Below, piece after piece: positions 44,385 through 52,908 of a stretch of DNA of 64,000 bases; the stretch's first letter is position 1; each line of letters starts with the position of its first letter. This stretch comes from Leptolyngbya subtilissima AS-A7 (GTDB lineage Bacteria; Cyanobacteriota; Cyanobacteriia; Phormidesmidales; Phormidesmidaceae): contig NZ_JAMPKY010000001.1 of assembly GCF_039962255.1 (NCBI RefSeq), positions 806,001 through 870,000 on the forward strand. The letters run 5' to 3'. A model generated the notes under the pieces. That model had not been told where the DNA came from, ran no database searches, and saw only the letters and a program-made list of their open reading frames with translations. The translations under genes and the position numbers were made by a program.

Positions 44385-44956
44385 CCATTGATAGGTCTCT
44401 GAGCGACGAGCAGCGACAACGGTATGGCAGCCGAATCCGCTACTGGTGCCAGGACGAGTGCCGGGTGGGTCTGTTGACCGTACAGCATCGAAAGTTAACG
44501 GCCTTGGGTGTCAAACCGGTCGGAGAGGTACAGTGGCAATTCCTGTACCGCTGGCTTTATGGCGTGATTGAACCAGCCACTGGCAAAACCTTCATGCTGG
44601 AGTTCTCCCACCTCGACAGCCTTTGCTTTGAGACGTTTCTGACCGCTTTAGCGCAAGCCTACCCGAATGACTTGCACCTGATTCAACTGGACAATGCTCC
44701 AGCCCATCGAGCCCACGCACTGCAAGTGCCTGACAACATCATTTTGCTGTTTCAACCGCCGTACTGCCCAGAGGTTAATCCTATTGAGCGTTTGTGGCAG
44801 GAGTTGAAGCGGGTTCTAGCCTGGAGGCACTTTGATTCTCTCCACGAGCTACAGCAGGCGATTAGCCAGTGGTTAGCTCGACTCTCACCGGCTCAGGTTC
44901 GTTCTTTGACGCAGTGGGGTTGGCTGATTGACGCCCTTTGCGTAGCAGGAATTTAA
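44372..44956 (+). CDS. IS630 transposase, catalytic frame
   Basis: The DDE domain read in the -1 frame after the A7 run: QDECRVGLL (first D), LIQLDNAPAHRA (second D), NPIERLWQELK (E). All three catalytic residues are intact, so a frameshifted fusion could be active. A GTG at 44465 would start a shorter product that lacks the first D. Confidence 0.8.
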   Translation, partial: NVGLTIDRSLSDEQRQRYGSRIRYWCQDECRVGLLTVQHRKLTALGVKPVGEVQWQFLYRWLYGVIEPATGKTFMLEFSHLDSLCFETFLTALAQAYPNDLHLIQLDNAPAHRAHALQVPDNIILLFQPPYCPEVNPIERLWQELKRVLAWRHFDSLHELQQAISQWLARLSPAQVRSLTQWGWLIDALCVAGI

Positions 44957-44993
44957 GGAATTGGTATTAGTTGAGCAATTCTTTTTAAGAAAA

Positions 44994-45326
44994 CGACATT
45001 TAATTTGAGAAGAGCAGGTCAAGGAGCAAACGACTTTTATTTTGCGAAAGTAGACTTTACGACATCGTCTATGCGAATCAAGAAAAGGTCGTTAAATTCA
45101 TGGGCATGTCGCTAAAAGCCTTGCTGTAATTGGTTTTGAAGTAATTAGATGTTAGGGAAGCTAATCTGCGAATCGCGACATTTAGCGTGCGAACGTACAA
45201 ACGATTTAGTTGTCGTCGTTAACAGATTGGCGTCGCGTTTTAGTTGGTTGCGGTCTTCAATAGCCGAAAGACAGCTTTGCTAAAATTTTTAATAGGTTAA
45301 GCCTAGAACGACACGGTTGTGCGCAA
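44994..45326 (+). repeat. Array of 18-bp repeats, probable orphan Tn7-like/CAST end
   Basis: Direct copies of a motif with consensus CGACATTTAATTTGCGAA: 44994-45011 (CGACATTTAATTTGAGAA), 45031-45048 (CGACTTTTATTTTGCGAA), 45060-45077 (CGACATCGTCTATGCGAA), 45176-45193 (CGACATTTAGCGTGCGAA), plus weaker copies near 45155-45172 and 45309-45326. Spacing is irregular (29-99 bp). Several spaced copies of such a motif are typical of TnsB-binding ends. The same motif and polarity occur next to tnsB at 4407-4424. No transposase gene adjoins this array. Confidence 0.6.
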
Positions 45327-45530
45327 AAAAACCCTGTCTGTGCGGCATAAATTTTAACGTGCAAATGCTCCTACAAAGTATTAGGGATGAATGGGACTTG
45401 GGGATTTAGATGCGCTATGGGGTGCTGCTGGGCCAAAAGTCTCGGAAAAAGGCGTTAGTATGAGCCTCATATAAGACAACTGCTTTTTTCTTCTATTTAA
45501 ATTCACAATTTAGGATTCTCTTTTTACGGT
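45327..45530. other. Spacer before the NACHT gene
   Basis: No gene recognised. The NACHT gene promoter should lie here. Confidence 0.3.
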
Positions 45531-47849
45531 ATGGCCAAGCGATCGCTAAAGGCCTCCCCCGCTGGCATTCAGCGGGCTAAGCGGGCGTTTGCGCTCAAGG
45601 GGTGGACTCAGGAAAATTTGGCCGGGGAGGTGAACCTCAAAACTCGGCAGCCGATCTGGCGGTTTTTTACTGGTCGTCCGGTCGATCGCCAGATTTTTGT
45701 GGAAGTTTGTCAGGTTTTGGACCTCGACTGGCGAGAGGTTGCTACCGATCCGCCCGCCGATTTTTCGGAGCCAGGAGAGTCGCTGGGGCCGCGCCCGCTG
45801 ACGGTGGACGAGCTGGTGGCAGAGGTGCGATCGCAGCACTACGACACGATTCAGCACCAGTGCGGCATTCTGCAATTGCTCGATATTGGCCATCCGGTCA
45901 ACATTGATGACATCTATGTCGAAGTCAACATTCTCCAAGCCGTCGCTAACCAGCAGTGGCTAGAGATTGCTGAGCTCAATAGTCTGGCCCCCACCGAGTT
46001 TGACCGGGTGGGCCTAGGAGCTATTGACCAACCCCAAATTTCTGGTGTGGAAGCGGTTAAAACCCACGGCAAGCTGCGGGTGCTGGGGAAGCCGGGGGTG
46101 GGCAAAACCACCTTTTTGCAGCACCTGGCCGTGCAGTGTAACCAGGGCGAGTTTGCCCCTGAGCAGATGCCCCTGTTTATTGTCTTGCGGGAGTTTGCCG
46201 AGGCCGCCAAACGCCAGGCCGACTTTAGTTTATTCAGCTACATTCACCAAACCCTGCTCACCGCTGGCATTGCCGACCCTGCCCAGCTCGAAATGCTGCT
46301 TACCGAGGGGCGAGTGCTGATGCTAATGGACGGCATAGATGAGGTGCTGAATCAGGACATCAACGCCGTTATTCGAGAGATTCGCACTTTTTCAGACCGG
46401 TACCACCGCAATCGGTATGTGGTGTCGTGCCGCACGGCGGCTCAAAAGCTGGCCCTGCACGGCTTTACCGATGTAGAAATTGCCCCCTTCAGCCAGGCGC
46501 AGATTGCCACTTTTGCCCAAAAGTGGTTTGTCGCCCTGGGTAAAGCGGCCACCCCCCAAGGCGAAGCCAGGGCAATGGCATTTGTTACCAAGCTTGAGCA
46601 GCCCGAAAACTGGCAGTTTCGCCAGCTAGTGGTGACGCCCCTATTTTTGCACTTGGCCTGTTGGGTGTTTCAGGGGGAAGGGCAGTTTCCCAGCAAGCGC
46701 ACGGCCTTTTATAAACAGGGCCTCGACCTACTGTTGGGCAAGTGGGATGAGACCAAAGGCGTTGAGCGCGACGGTATTTACCGGGAGTTTTTGCTGCCCC
46801 AAAAAATGAAGCTGCTGAGTCAGCTGGCCGCTGTCACCTTTGAGCAGGGGCAATACTTTTTTGAGCAGCGCACCATCGAGCAATACATCGAAGACTACCT
46901 GCAAAACCTCCCTGGAAATGCCCTCGAACCTGAAGAACTCCAGCTCGAAAGCGAGGCGATGCTGAAGGCGATCGAGGCCCAGCACGGGCTGCTGATCGAG
47001 CGGGCGCGGGGCATTTTTTCGTTCTCGTATCTGGCGTTTCAAGAATATCTGACGGCGCGCAAAATCGTCGCCACCCATAATTTGCGGGCGCTGGAGCAGG
47101 CGCTGGGGGGGCTGGTCAGTCACATTACCGATCCCCACTGGCATGAGGTGTTTTTGCTCACCGCTGCCATGCTGCGCAGCGCCGACTCGCTGGTGCAGCT
47201 TATGAAACAGGAGATCGATGCCCTGGTGGCCCAAGACCCCCACCTGCAAGATTTTTTGATGTGGGCTAGCCGGAAATCTCAGACTATTCCCCCTAAGCCC
47301 AAGCTGGCCACTACCCGCGCCTTTTATTTGGCCATGGCCCAAAGCCCACACACCGCCGACCAGTTTGCCCTGGCCAGCACCCTCGACCAGGGTATTTTTT
47401 TAGATGCTGCCCTAGAAAACCTGCTGGTGGAGTTTGCCGTCGATCGCAGTCAAGATTTTGCCTATGTACACGCCTGTAGCGAGGCGCTCAGCAATATTAT
47501 GGTCATGGTGCTCGATGCCGGATTTTATAAGTCGCTCCAGCAGTTGAAAGATCAACTGCCCGCCTCGCACCAGAGCCAGGAGCGGTTACAAGCCTGGTGG
47601 CAAGACAACTACCCAGCCTGGGTCGAGCAGATTAAACGCTCGATCGCTGAATACCGCAATATTCACCACCCCTGGCAGTTTAGTCCTGAGCAAGAACAGG
47701 TGCTAAAGCGCTACTACGATGCCAACCAGCTGCTGGTGGATTGTTTGAACAGCAACTGTGAAGTGACCGAAACTATTCGGCAGGAGATTGAAGCGACGCT
47801 GCTGCTACCTCAGAAGGAGTTGGAGGAGCGGGAGTGGCAGAGGGAGTAG
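45531..47849 (+). CDS. NACHT-domain ATPase with N-terminal HTH-like domain
   Basis: A 772-aa STAND NTPase. The N-terminal domain (about residues 10-75: AFALKGWTQENLAGEVNLKT) is of the helix-turn-helix type seen in cyanobacterial NACHT proteins. NACHT follows, with Walker A GKPGVGKTTFLQHL (about 186), Walker B VLMLMDGIDEV, sensor VVSCRTA and the winged-helix part FSFSYLAFQEYLTARKI. The last 240 residues form a helical C-terminal domain without WD40, TPR or LRR repeats. Bacterial NACHT proteins of this general architecture include antiphage proteins; a defence role is inferred, not shown. There is a G-rich tract after the stop. Confidence 0.82.
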   Translation: MAKRSLKASPAGIQRAKRAFALKGWTQENLAGEVNLKTRQPIWRFFTGRPVDRQIFVEVCQVLDLDWREVATDPPADFSEPGESLGPRPLTVDELVAEVRSQHYDTIQHQCGILQLLDIGHPVNIDDIYVEVNILQAVANQQWLEIAELNSLAPTEFDRVGLGAIDQPQISGVEAVKTHGKLRVLGKPGVGKTTFLQHLAVQCNQGEFAPEQMPLFIVLREFAEAAKRQADFSLFSYIHQTLLTAGIADPAQLEMLLTEGRVLMLMDGIDEVLNQDINAVIREIRTFSDRYHRNRYVVSCRTAAQKLALHGFTDVEIAPFSQAQIATFAQKWFVALGKAATPQGEARAMAFVTKLEQPENWQFRQLVVTPLFLHLACWVFQGEGQFPSKRTAFYKQGLDLLLGKWDETKGVERDGIYREFLLPQKMKLLSQLAAVTFEQGQYFFEQRTIEQYIEDYLQNLPGNALEPEELQLESEAMLKAIEAQHGLLIERARGIFSFSYLAFQEYLTARKIVATHNLRALEQALGGLVSHITDPHWHEVFLLTAAMLRSADSLVQLMKQEIDALVAQDPHLQDFLMWASRKSQTIPPKPKLATTRAFYLAMAQSPHTADQFALASTLDQGIFLDAALENLLVEFAVDRSQDFAYVHACSEALSNIMVMVLDAGFYKSLQQLKDQLPASHQSQERLQAWWQDNYPAWVEQIKRSIAEYRNIHHPWQFSPEQEQVLKRYYDANQLLVDCLNSNCEVTETIRQEIEATLLLPQKELEEREWQRE

Positions 47850-47960
47850 GGGGTGGGGGGTGGATGGGTAGATGAGTGGAAGGGTAGATGGGTTGTTGAG
47901 AAAAGTGAGGGGATGAGGAAGATGAGGAAGGGTGGGGGAGATGGGGAAGGCGGTAGGGAA
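47848..47960 (+). repeat. G-rich low-complexity tract
   Basis: Short imperfect units such as GGGTAGATG and GATGAGGAAG in a purine-rich run with many G triplets right after the NACHT stop codon. It could form quadruplexes or simply be slippage-prone spacer. Confidence 0.7.
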
Positions 47961-48422
47961 ATTGCGAGAATTAGATACATTTTTGATTAAATCAAACGAT
48001 TGAAACAGGGCTTAAACGGTAGTTCAATCACGGCTGCGACATAATTTAGACAACCGCTACATCAACCGCAAAACCGTGAAAAGATTGGCCATGCCACGCT
48101 CGATTGGCAAACAGTCAAATAGCGACTTGTGTGTGAAGCTGGTTTTGGTCCTGGCGATCGCCGCAGCTGGGTCTTTAGAAGGTCTCGGCGTGATTAAGGT
48201 TATGCCTGGCTTTGGGAATTAGCGATCGCGTCTAGAACGCCCAATCCTATTAACCTCCTTCTTGTATGGGCAGGGAATCAACATCTCAGCAGTAGGTACG
48301 TTTTGTCGCGAGTAGGTCTGATTCCCTCCTTTTCTCGGCAAAAGTTTTGGCTATTAACCCTCCCTAAAGAGGGGAACAGGTTTCGTTTAATTAATACCCC
48401 TTCAAGAAAGGACTTCTACACC
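47961..48422. other. Intergenic upstream of the 131-aa gene
   Basis: Two HIP1-type sites and no recognisable gene. A frame open from 48303 reads into the next gene, but its own upstream part has no ribosome site or conserved look. Confidence 0.35.
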
Positions 48423-48818
48423 ATGTTTAAAAGTAGAGACATGATCGACAAAACTATCGTCTCCTACGACGCTGGAGAAAAAAACGAAACCGCTCAGCTT
48501 ACCAACGAGCGCCTTCAGCACCTAGGTCACTATGCCAGCGAAATCACCAGCCAGCCTCTGCATGGCTTGGGCCGTACCACAGCGATCGCCCTGACCAGTG
48601 CCATCCTTGACCCAGCGGCGCAAAAGGCTTTTGTCACCGGCAAAGTTCCCCATCGTGAGGTGCTCACTCTGAGGGGCGGCTTGTTTGCGCTAGAGGGGCA
48701 GCCCATCACCCGTGAAATCGCCGATGCCGCTGCTGCCATAGGCATTTTAGACAACCTCTACCGCGCCGTAGGGGGCAGTTGGACAATGCCCGCAAGGTTG
48801 GATAAGGCTGGAGAATAG
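48423..48818 (+). CDS. Unknown 131-aa protein with PRC-barrel-like first residues
   Basis: Starts at an ATG with AAAGGA 12 bases upstream. The first 20 residues (FKSRDMIDKTIVSYDAGEK) look like the beginning of a cyanobacterial PRC-barrel domain, but the continuation (LQHLGHYASEITSQPLHGLG, TAIALTSAILDPAAQKAFVT) does not follow that fold. The rest is Ala-rich and helical. I do not recognise a family. It precedes the allophycocyanin-like gene by 322 bp on the same strand; a role with phycobilisomes is only a guess. Confidence 0.6.
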   Translation: MFKSRDMIDKTIVSYDAGEKNETAQLTNERLQHLGHYASEITSQPLHGLGRTTAIALTSAILDPAAQKAFVTGKVPHREVLTLRGGLFALEGQPITREIADAAAAIGILDNLYRAVGGSWTMPARLDKAGE

Positions 48819-49140
48819 AAAAGCGAAAAAATGCTTGGTAGGATTGAACCCTGAAATTTTGGTCGCCTTTACTCCAGATTTCACCCGCTACAGCTTTATG
48901 CGTATTAATAACAAATTTATACCTCAAGCAATCTAAGCTTACTGAAGTTTTTGCCCAGCTCCTAGTCTCAATCAATTCACACATGAAATAAAACCTCTGT
49001 CTACCACGATTGTAAGAGAGGTTCCGACGAGCTTTCCCGCACTTCCATGTCAGCTTCATCCCTCAATTATTAGATACGTCCATATTGAGCTGTCGCAAGA
49101 TCAAGCTGTCCGTGGTTAAGCAGATTAAGAGGGTAATTAA
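48819..49140. other. Intergenic upstream of the allophycocyanin-like gene
   Basis: AT-rich leader. No gene seen. A short minus-strand segment (48838-48856) resembles a tRNA T-arm but has no tRNA around it. Confidence 0.35.
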
Positions 49141-49626
49141 GTGAGCATTGTTAAAACATTAATTATTAATGCCGATGCCGAATGCCGCTACCTCACCCCA
49201 GGGGAAGCGGAGCAGATCAAAATTTTTGTCGCTAGCGGTGCCCGGCGAGTGCGGCTGGTGAAGGCGTTGGCCGATGGCCGCGATCGCATCGTTAAACAGG
49301 CGGCTAACCAACTCCTTCAAAACCGCCCCGACTTAGTTGCTCCTGGCGGCAACGCCTACGGCAAAGACATGACCGCCACCTGCCTACGCGATATGGACTA
49401 TTACCTGCGTTTGGTCACCTACGGGGTCGCTGCCGGAGACACCACTCCCCTAGAAGAGATTGGCGTGATTGGCGTACGCCAAATGTACAATTCCCTCGGC
49501 ACCCCCATGGAAGGGATAGCTGAGAGTATTCGCGCTATGAAAACCGTCGCGATCGCACTCCTATCAGCTGAAGATAGCAGTGAGGTTGGCGCTTATTTCG
49601 ACTACCTGATTCGGGTCTTTGAGTAG
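49141..49626 (+). CDS. Allophycocyanin alpha-type subunit (solitary)
   Basis: A 161-aa phycobiliprotein of the phycobilisome core. The alpha-type pattern is complete: [40 protein letters not shown] with the bilin-binding C81, [27 protein letters not shown] and [11 protein letters not shown]. It starts at GTG with AGAGGG upstream. The CLRDMDYY stretch is ApcA-like, whereas the N-terminal half differs from typical ApcA at many positions. No apcB, apcC or apcE lies nearby, so this is probably an accessory paralogue used in particular light conditions rather than the main apcA. Assignment to ApcA, ApcD or an acclimation variant is open. Confidence 0.85.
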   Translation: MSIVKTLIINADAECRYLTPGEAEQIKIFVASGARRVRLVKALADGRDRIVKQAANQLLQNRPDLVAPGGNAYGKDMTATCLRDMDYYLRLVTYGVAAGDTTPLEEIGVIGVRQMYNSLGTPMEGIAESIRAMKTVAIALLSAEDSSEVGAYFDYLIRVFE

Positions 49627-49651
49627 GCTTACTCACTAGAACAGATAATTT

Positions 49652-49858
49652 ATGACTACCCCCCTTGCTCAATCGGTTTCTACTCTGGAGAAAGTCAGCG
49701 CGATCGCTCAAAGGCGATCTGTGGGGGTTAGACAATCGTGCTCCTGCTGCTCAAATACACCGCTTCGCCATGCCCGATCGAACCAGGTGTATTGGCGCTG
49801 TAGCCATTGCCATCAAGCTATGCCTTTATTGGGAGATACGGTAGCGTTTACGGTCTAG
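49652..49858 (+). CDS. Small zinc-ribbon protein
   Basis: A 68-aa protein with two Cys pairs, SCSCC (about residues 29-33) and CSHC (about 50-53), in the frame C-x2-C ... VYWRCSHCHQAMP. This pattern recurs in short cyanobacterial proteins of unknown function. It begins 26 bp after the allophycocyanin-like gene and may share its transcript. Confidence 0.6.
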   Translation: MTTPLAQSVSTLEKVSAIAQRRSVGVRQSCSCCSNTPLRHARSNQVYWRCSHCHQAMPLLGDTVAFTV

Positions 49859-49918
49859 GTCAATCAGCATTTTTCGGCAATTTTTGCACTTTGGCTATTT
49901 ATTACAGAGGGCAATAGC

Positions 49919-50365
49919 ATGTCTGATTCGAGCCAAGCTCTTTCAAATCCTGGTCTACTCAAGGATGTTCAGATACTTGTCGTTGACAATGATGCTGACA
50001 GCCGATATCTTTACGAAGTTTTGTTTGAGATCTGCGGTGCACAGGTAACGCCTGTTGAATCGATCGCCGACGCCATAGCTCTTTTAGACGATTTGGTCCC
50101 CGATATTCTAATCTGTGAATCTAGTTTTTTTAATGAAGATACATTATCGCTGGTTCAAAGAATTAAAGCCGTGGCTTTAGACCGAGAGCAGACGATCCCC
50201 ATTCTTGTAGTTTCTGCTTATTATCTGGCCAAATTTGTCCAAGAAATGTTTCCAGTAGTTGAAGACTACTTGCTCAAACCTATCGATGTTGAGAAATTGG
50301 TTGACGAAGTTTCGAGTTTAGTTCGTCTAGCAAAGTCAACCGAAAAAGCTAGCATTCAAAATTGA
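49919..50365 (+). CDS. Stand-alone receiver protein with Glu at the phosphorylation site
   Basis: A 148-aa single receiver domain. Strand 1 reads ILVVDNDADS (D23 present; the second acidic position is N24). Strand 3 reads PDILICESSFF with E67 where the phospho-accepting Asp is expected. S99 (VVSA) and K120 (LLKPI) are in place. Glu at this position often mimics the phosphorylated state, so the protein may be constitutively active and regulated by level. No DNA-binding or enzymatic output is attached. It follows the phycobiliprotein and zinc-ribbon genes on the same strand. Confidence 0.8.
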   Translation: MSDSSQALSNPGLLKDVQILVVDNDADSRYLYEVLFEICGAQVTPVESIADAIALLDDLVPDILICESSFFNEDTLSLVQRIKAVALDREQTIPILVVSAYYLAKFVQEMFPVVEDYLLKPIDVEKLVDEVSSLVRLAKSTEKASIQN

Positions 50366-50694
50366 GTTATCAAACATAAAGATAGTGCAAAGCAGCTTAT
50401 TACTGCTAATGTGTAGCCGTAGATAATGTGCTCCTGAGGGGAGCAAAGCCAACTGTGACCCTTAGCCCTTTTGGTCAAGAAAAAGAAAAGCAAAGAAGCC
50501 TCCAAAATCTTCTCCCAAAAGAGGGATATTAGGGTGAAAAAACTCCCTGCGTTTTAAGCTGGCTGAGTTTAACTAAATTGTTTGCTTAAATGTAAAAGTT
50601 AGCTACATTATCAAACAAAACATGCGTTTACTTAAACAGCCTAGTGGAAAGCTTATGGGTAATCATCTACATTCAATATGATTTTCTAGAAGCT
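50366..50694. other. Intergenic with a small hairpin
   Basis: TGCTCC/GGGAGCA forms a short stem near 50428-50445 that may end the receiver transcript. No gene otherwise recognised. Confidence 0.35.
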
Positions 50695-50976
50695 ATGTCT
50701 TATATACTTTCTTTGTTAAAGTCCAAACTGCCTAATCAGTTAAGAGGCGAAGTTTCTTCGTCCATCCTTTGTTATTACATTAATGACACGACAGATATAC
50801 AAATTATTCGGGTGGTAAGTGAGGCGATATACCGTTTCGAACGCATTGTCTTTCCAGAGGAGAGAGTTTTGTTCGAGGCTTCTTCAGAATCTTACCTAGA
50901 AATTCATTCGCCTTCTCCCAATGGGGCTCGAATAACTCGCTCTGAGTGCAGAACATTTCAAGTAAGTGAGGGATAA
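50695..50976 (+). CDS. DUF1830 family protein
   Basis: A 93-aa protein from the ATG at 50695; the frame is open from a GTG at 50644. The pattern ILCYYINDTTDIQIIRV, RFERIVFPEERVLFEASSES, LEIHSPSPNGA and a final CRTFQV is that of the DUF1830 family of small cyanobacterial proteins. Function not known to me. It is convergent with the GGDEF gene. Confidence 0.8.
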   Translation: MSYILSLLKSKLPNQLRGEVSSSILCYYINDTTDIQIIRVVSEAIYRFERIVFPEERVLFEASSESYLEIHSPSPNGARITRSECRTFQVSEG

Positions 50977-51026
50977 AGCAATAGCTCTAGCTGTTGCAAA
51001 CGTCTGTGGATTTAGGGCCGCTACAA

Positions 51027-52163
51027 CTACTGGCTTCCCTGGCTTTGTTCACCATCGTCAAGGCATTTGATGGTCAACCCCGGTTGGTAAAAACGGTAGG
51101 TATTGCGGCCCTGGTTTTTGGCTTGGTAGAGGGCATGGTCGGCGTGGCGCAGCAGGGTGGTGGGGTCGGTGCCATCTTGGGGAAAGAGGGCGATGCCGAT
51201 GCTGGTGCCAATGTGCAGCTGGTGGTCATCAATTTCGAAGGCGAGTTCCAAGCTTTCTAAAATGCGATCGCAGGTGCGCCCTACCGAGTCTGCCGCAGTG
51301 AGCCGAGAGAGCACCAAAACAAACTCATCACCACCCCAGCGCACCAGCAGGTCTTCGCTGCGCAGGCATTGGGCCAAGCGCTCGGCCACCCGGTGCAGCA
51401 TTTGGTCGCCCACCTCGTGGCCCAGGCTGTCGTTGACGTCTTTGAATTTGTCGAGGTCTAAAAAGGCCACCGCCACCTGAGTCTGTTGGCGATCGGCCTG
51501 GGCCAGCACCTTGGGCAGGTAAGTGTCGAGAAAGGCGCGGTTGGGTAGGCCGGTGAGCCGGTCGTAGAAGGCCTGGTAGTGAATTCTGGCCTCGGCCTGC
51601 TTTTTTTCAGTAATGTCTCGCACCAGCCAGCGCAGGTGTGATTCGCGGCCCTCGCGGCTGATGGAGACAGTAATGGCCACATCGATATCCGGGCCCTCCC
51701 GAGGCAAAAGCTTGGTTTCCCAAGCTTTTTTAGGCAACGCCTGGGCGGCGCGGCTGAGCTGGGCCAACATGGCGTAGAAGGCGCGGCGGTGCTTAATCGG
51801 TAGAAACAGCACCATGGGTTTGCCCACCAGCGACTCCTGGGGCTGGCACAGCATGGCTGCGATCGCCACATTGCCCGCCTGGATAATGCCCTTGGTATCA
51901 GTTACCAGGTAACCATCGGGGGCGAGGTTAAAGAGGTCTTGGTAACGCTGGCGCTCGATTTCCAGCTGCTGGCGATAGTCAGCCAAGGCTTGATTTTGCT
52001 GAATTAACTCTTCGTGGGCGGTGCGCAGCTCTTCGAGCACTAGGCTGAGGTCGTCTAGGGCCAGGGCCAGCAGCTCGGGCTGAATAGGCGACGCGCTGGC
52101 GTGCTGGTGCAGCAGTAGTGCCCGCTGCTGTACGGCATCAATGCGCTTAAACATGAGATTCAC
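51027..52163 (-). CDS. PAS-GGDEF diguanylate cyclase
   Basis: A 378-aa protein: an N-terminal coiled coil (about residues 1-75), one PAS domain (about 78-190; LFNLAPDGYLVTDTKGIIQA), and a GGDEF domain (about 200-365) with the intact RWGGDEF signature for c-di-GMP synthesis. RSED five residues before GGDEF forms the inhibitory I-site, so product feedback is expected. There are no membrane segments. Its start overlaps the stop of the upstream PAS gene by 4 bp (ATGA type), and both share the same N-terminal coiled-coil/PAS design, so they may form a heteromeric sensor. Confidence 0.88.
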   Translation of the reverse strand: MNLMFKRIDAVQQRALLLHQHASASPIQPELLALALDDLSLVLEELRTAHEELIQQNQALADYRQQLEIERQRYQDLFNLAPDGYLVTDTKGIIQAGNVAIAAMLCQPQESLVGKPMVLFLPIKHRRAFYAMLAQLSRAAQALPKKAWETKLLPREGPDIDVAITVSISREGRESHLRWLVRDITEKKQAEARIHYQAFYDRLTGLPNRAFLDTYLPKVLAQADRQQTQVAVAFLDLDKFKDVNDSLGHEVGDQMLHRVAERLAQCLRSEDLLVRWGGDEFVLVLSRLTAADSVGRTCDRILESLELAFEIDDHQLHIGTSIGIALFPQDGTDPTTLLRHADHALYQAKNQGRNTYRFYQPGLTIKCLDDGEQSQGSQ

Positions 52164-52849
52164 TGCAGCCTACCCTGATGGTAGTCGTTGAGATCTTGAA
52201 GCAGTTGGGCGTTGGCCTGCATGAGGTCTGCGGTGCGGACGGCAATGAGATCTTCGAGATCGACGTGGGCCGCCTGGAGCTGCTGCTCTACACGACGCTG
52301 CTGAGAAATATCTCGCAGCGACCAAAGAATGGTGGTGCCGCCTAAGCGGCTGTCTTTGAGGAAGTTGGTGGCGATTGCCACTATAACCGGATCCCCCTGC
52401 CGCGATTTGAGGGTGACCTCCCAGGGCTCAGTGGCGACAGGATGAGGGTGGGCTAGCCGCTGCTCAAAGTCTGACCAGTCGCCCTGATCAATCAGCACCA
52501 TTAGGGGTTTGCCCACCAGCCCCGCCTGGGGCAGCGCAAACAGGACTTCTGCTGCTCGGTTAGCGTGGTAGATTTTCCCTTTAGCATCGGTGACCAGGTA
52601 GCCATCGGGGGCCAGCTCAAACAGGGTGCGGTAGCGCTGGCGCTCAAGGTCAGCCTGATAACGAGTGTCGTTGAGTATCTGGTTTTGCTCGTGCAGCTCC
52701 GCATCTACGGCCTGGAGCTCTTCAAGCACAAGGTAGAGATCTTTGAGGGCTAGCTCTAGCAGGGCGGGGTCAATGGGGTTGGTGGTGGCCTGCTCACGCA
52801 GCCGAAGGGCGCGTTGGTAGACTGCCTTGATTTGGTGAGAGATGCTCAT
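52160..52849 (-). CDS. PAS-domain protein without output domain
   Basis: A 229-aa protein: coiled coil, one PAS domain (about residues 75-190; LFELAPDGYLVTDAKGKIYH, ending RDISQQRRVEQQL), then a coiled coil. Its N-terminal 100 residues are clearly paralogous to the GGDEF gene that follows and overlaps it by 4 bp. It is likely a sensory partner of that cyclase. Confidence 0.8.
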   Translation of the reverse strand: MSISHQIKAVYQRALRLREQATTNPIDPALLELALKDLYLVLEELQAVDAELHEQNQILNDTRYQADLERQRYRTLFELAPDGYLVTDAKGKIYHANRAAEVLFALPQAGLVGKPLMVLIDQGDWSDFEQRLAHPHPVATEPWEVTLKSRQGDPVIVAIATNFLKDSRLGGTTILWSLRDISQQRRVEQQLQAAHVDLEDLIAVRTADLMQANAQLLQDLNDYHQGRLQ

Positions 52850-52908
52850 GGGTCAGTCTCCCTAAGGATGGTTGGTCATCCCAAAAAGTGTAGCTGGCGG
52901 CACCTTCC

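Larger units (their letters stand above)
43830..44969 (+). mobile_element. IS630-family insertion sequence
   Basis: About 1.14 kb. Ends carry short inverted repeats: TACCAAATC at the left (43831) and GAATTGGTA at the right (to 44966), each next to TA, the target of this family. Inside are two overlapping reading frames for the transposase. It inserted downstream of the TpsB gene and directly beside the repeat array at 45 kb. Confidence 0.75.

Noticed and set aside
48838-48856. tRNA remnant (minus-strand GGGTTCAATCC followed by TACCA)
   Set aside because: No acceptor stem, D-arm or anticodon arm can be formed with the flanking sequence; probably chance.
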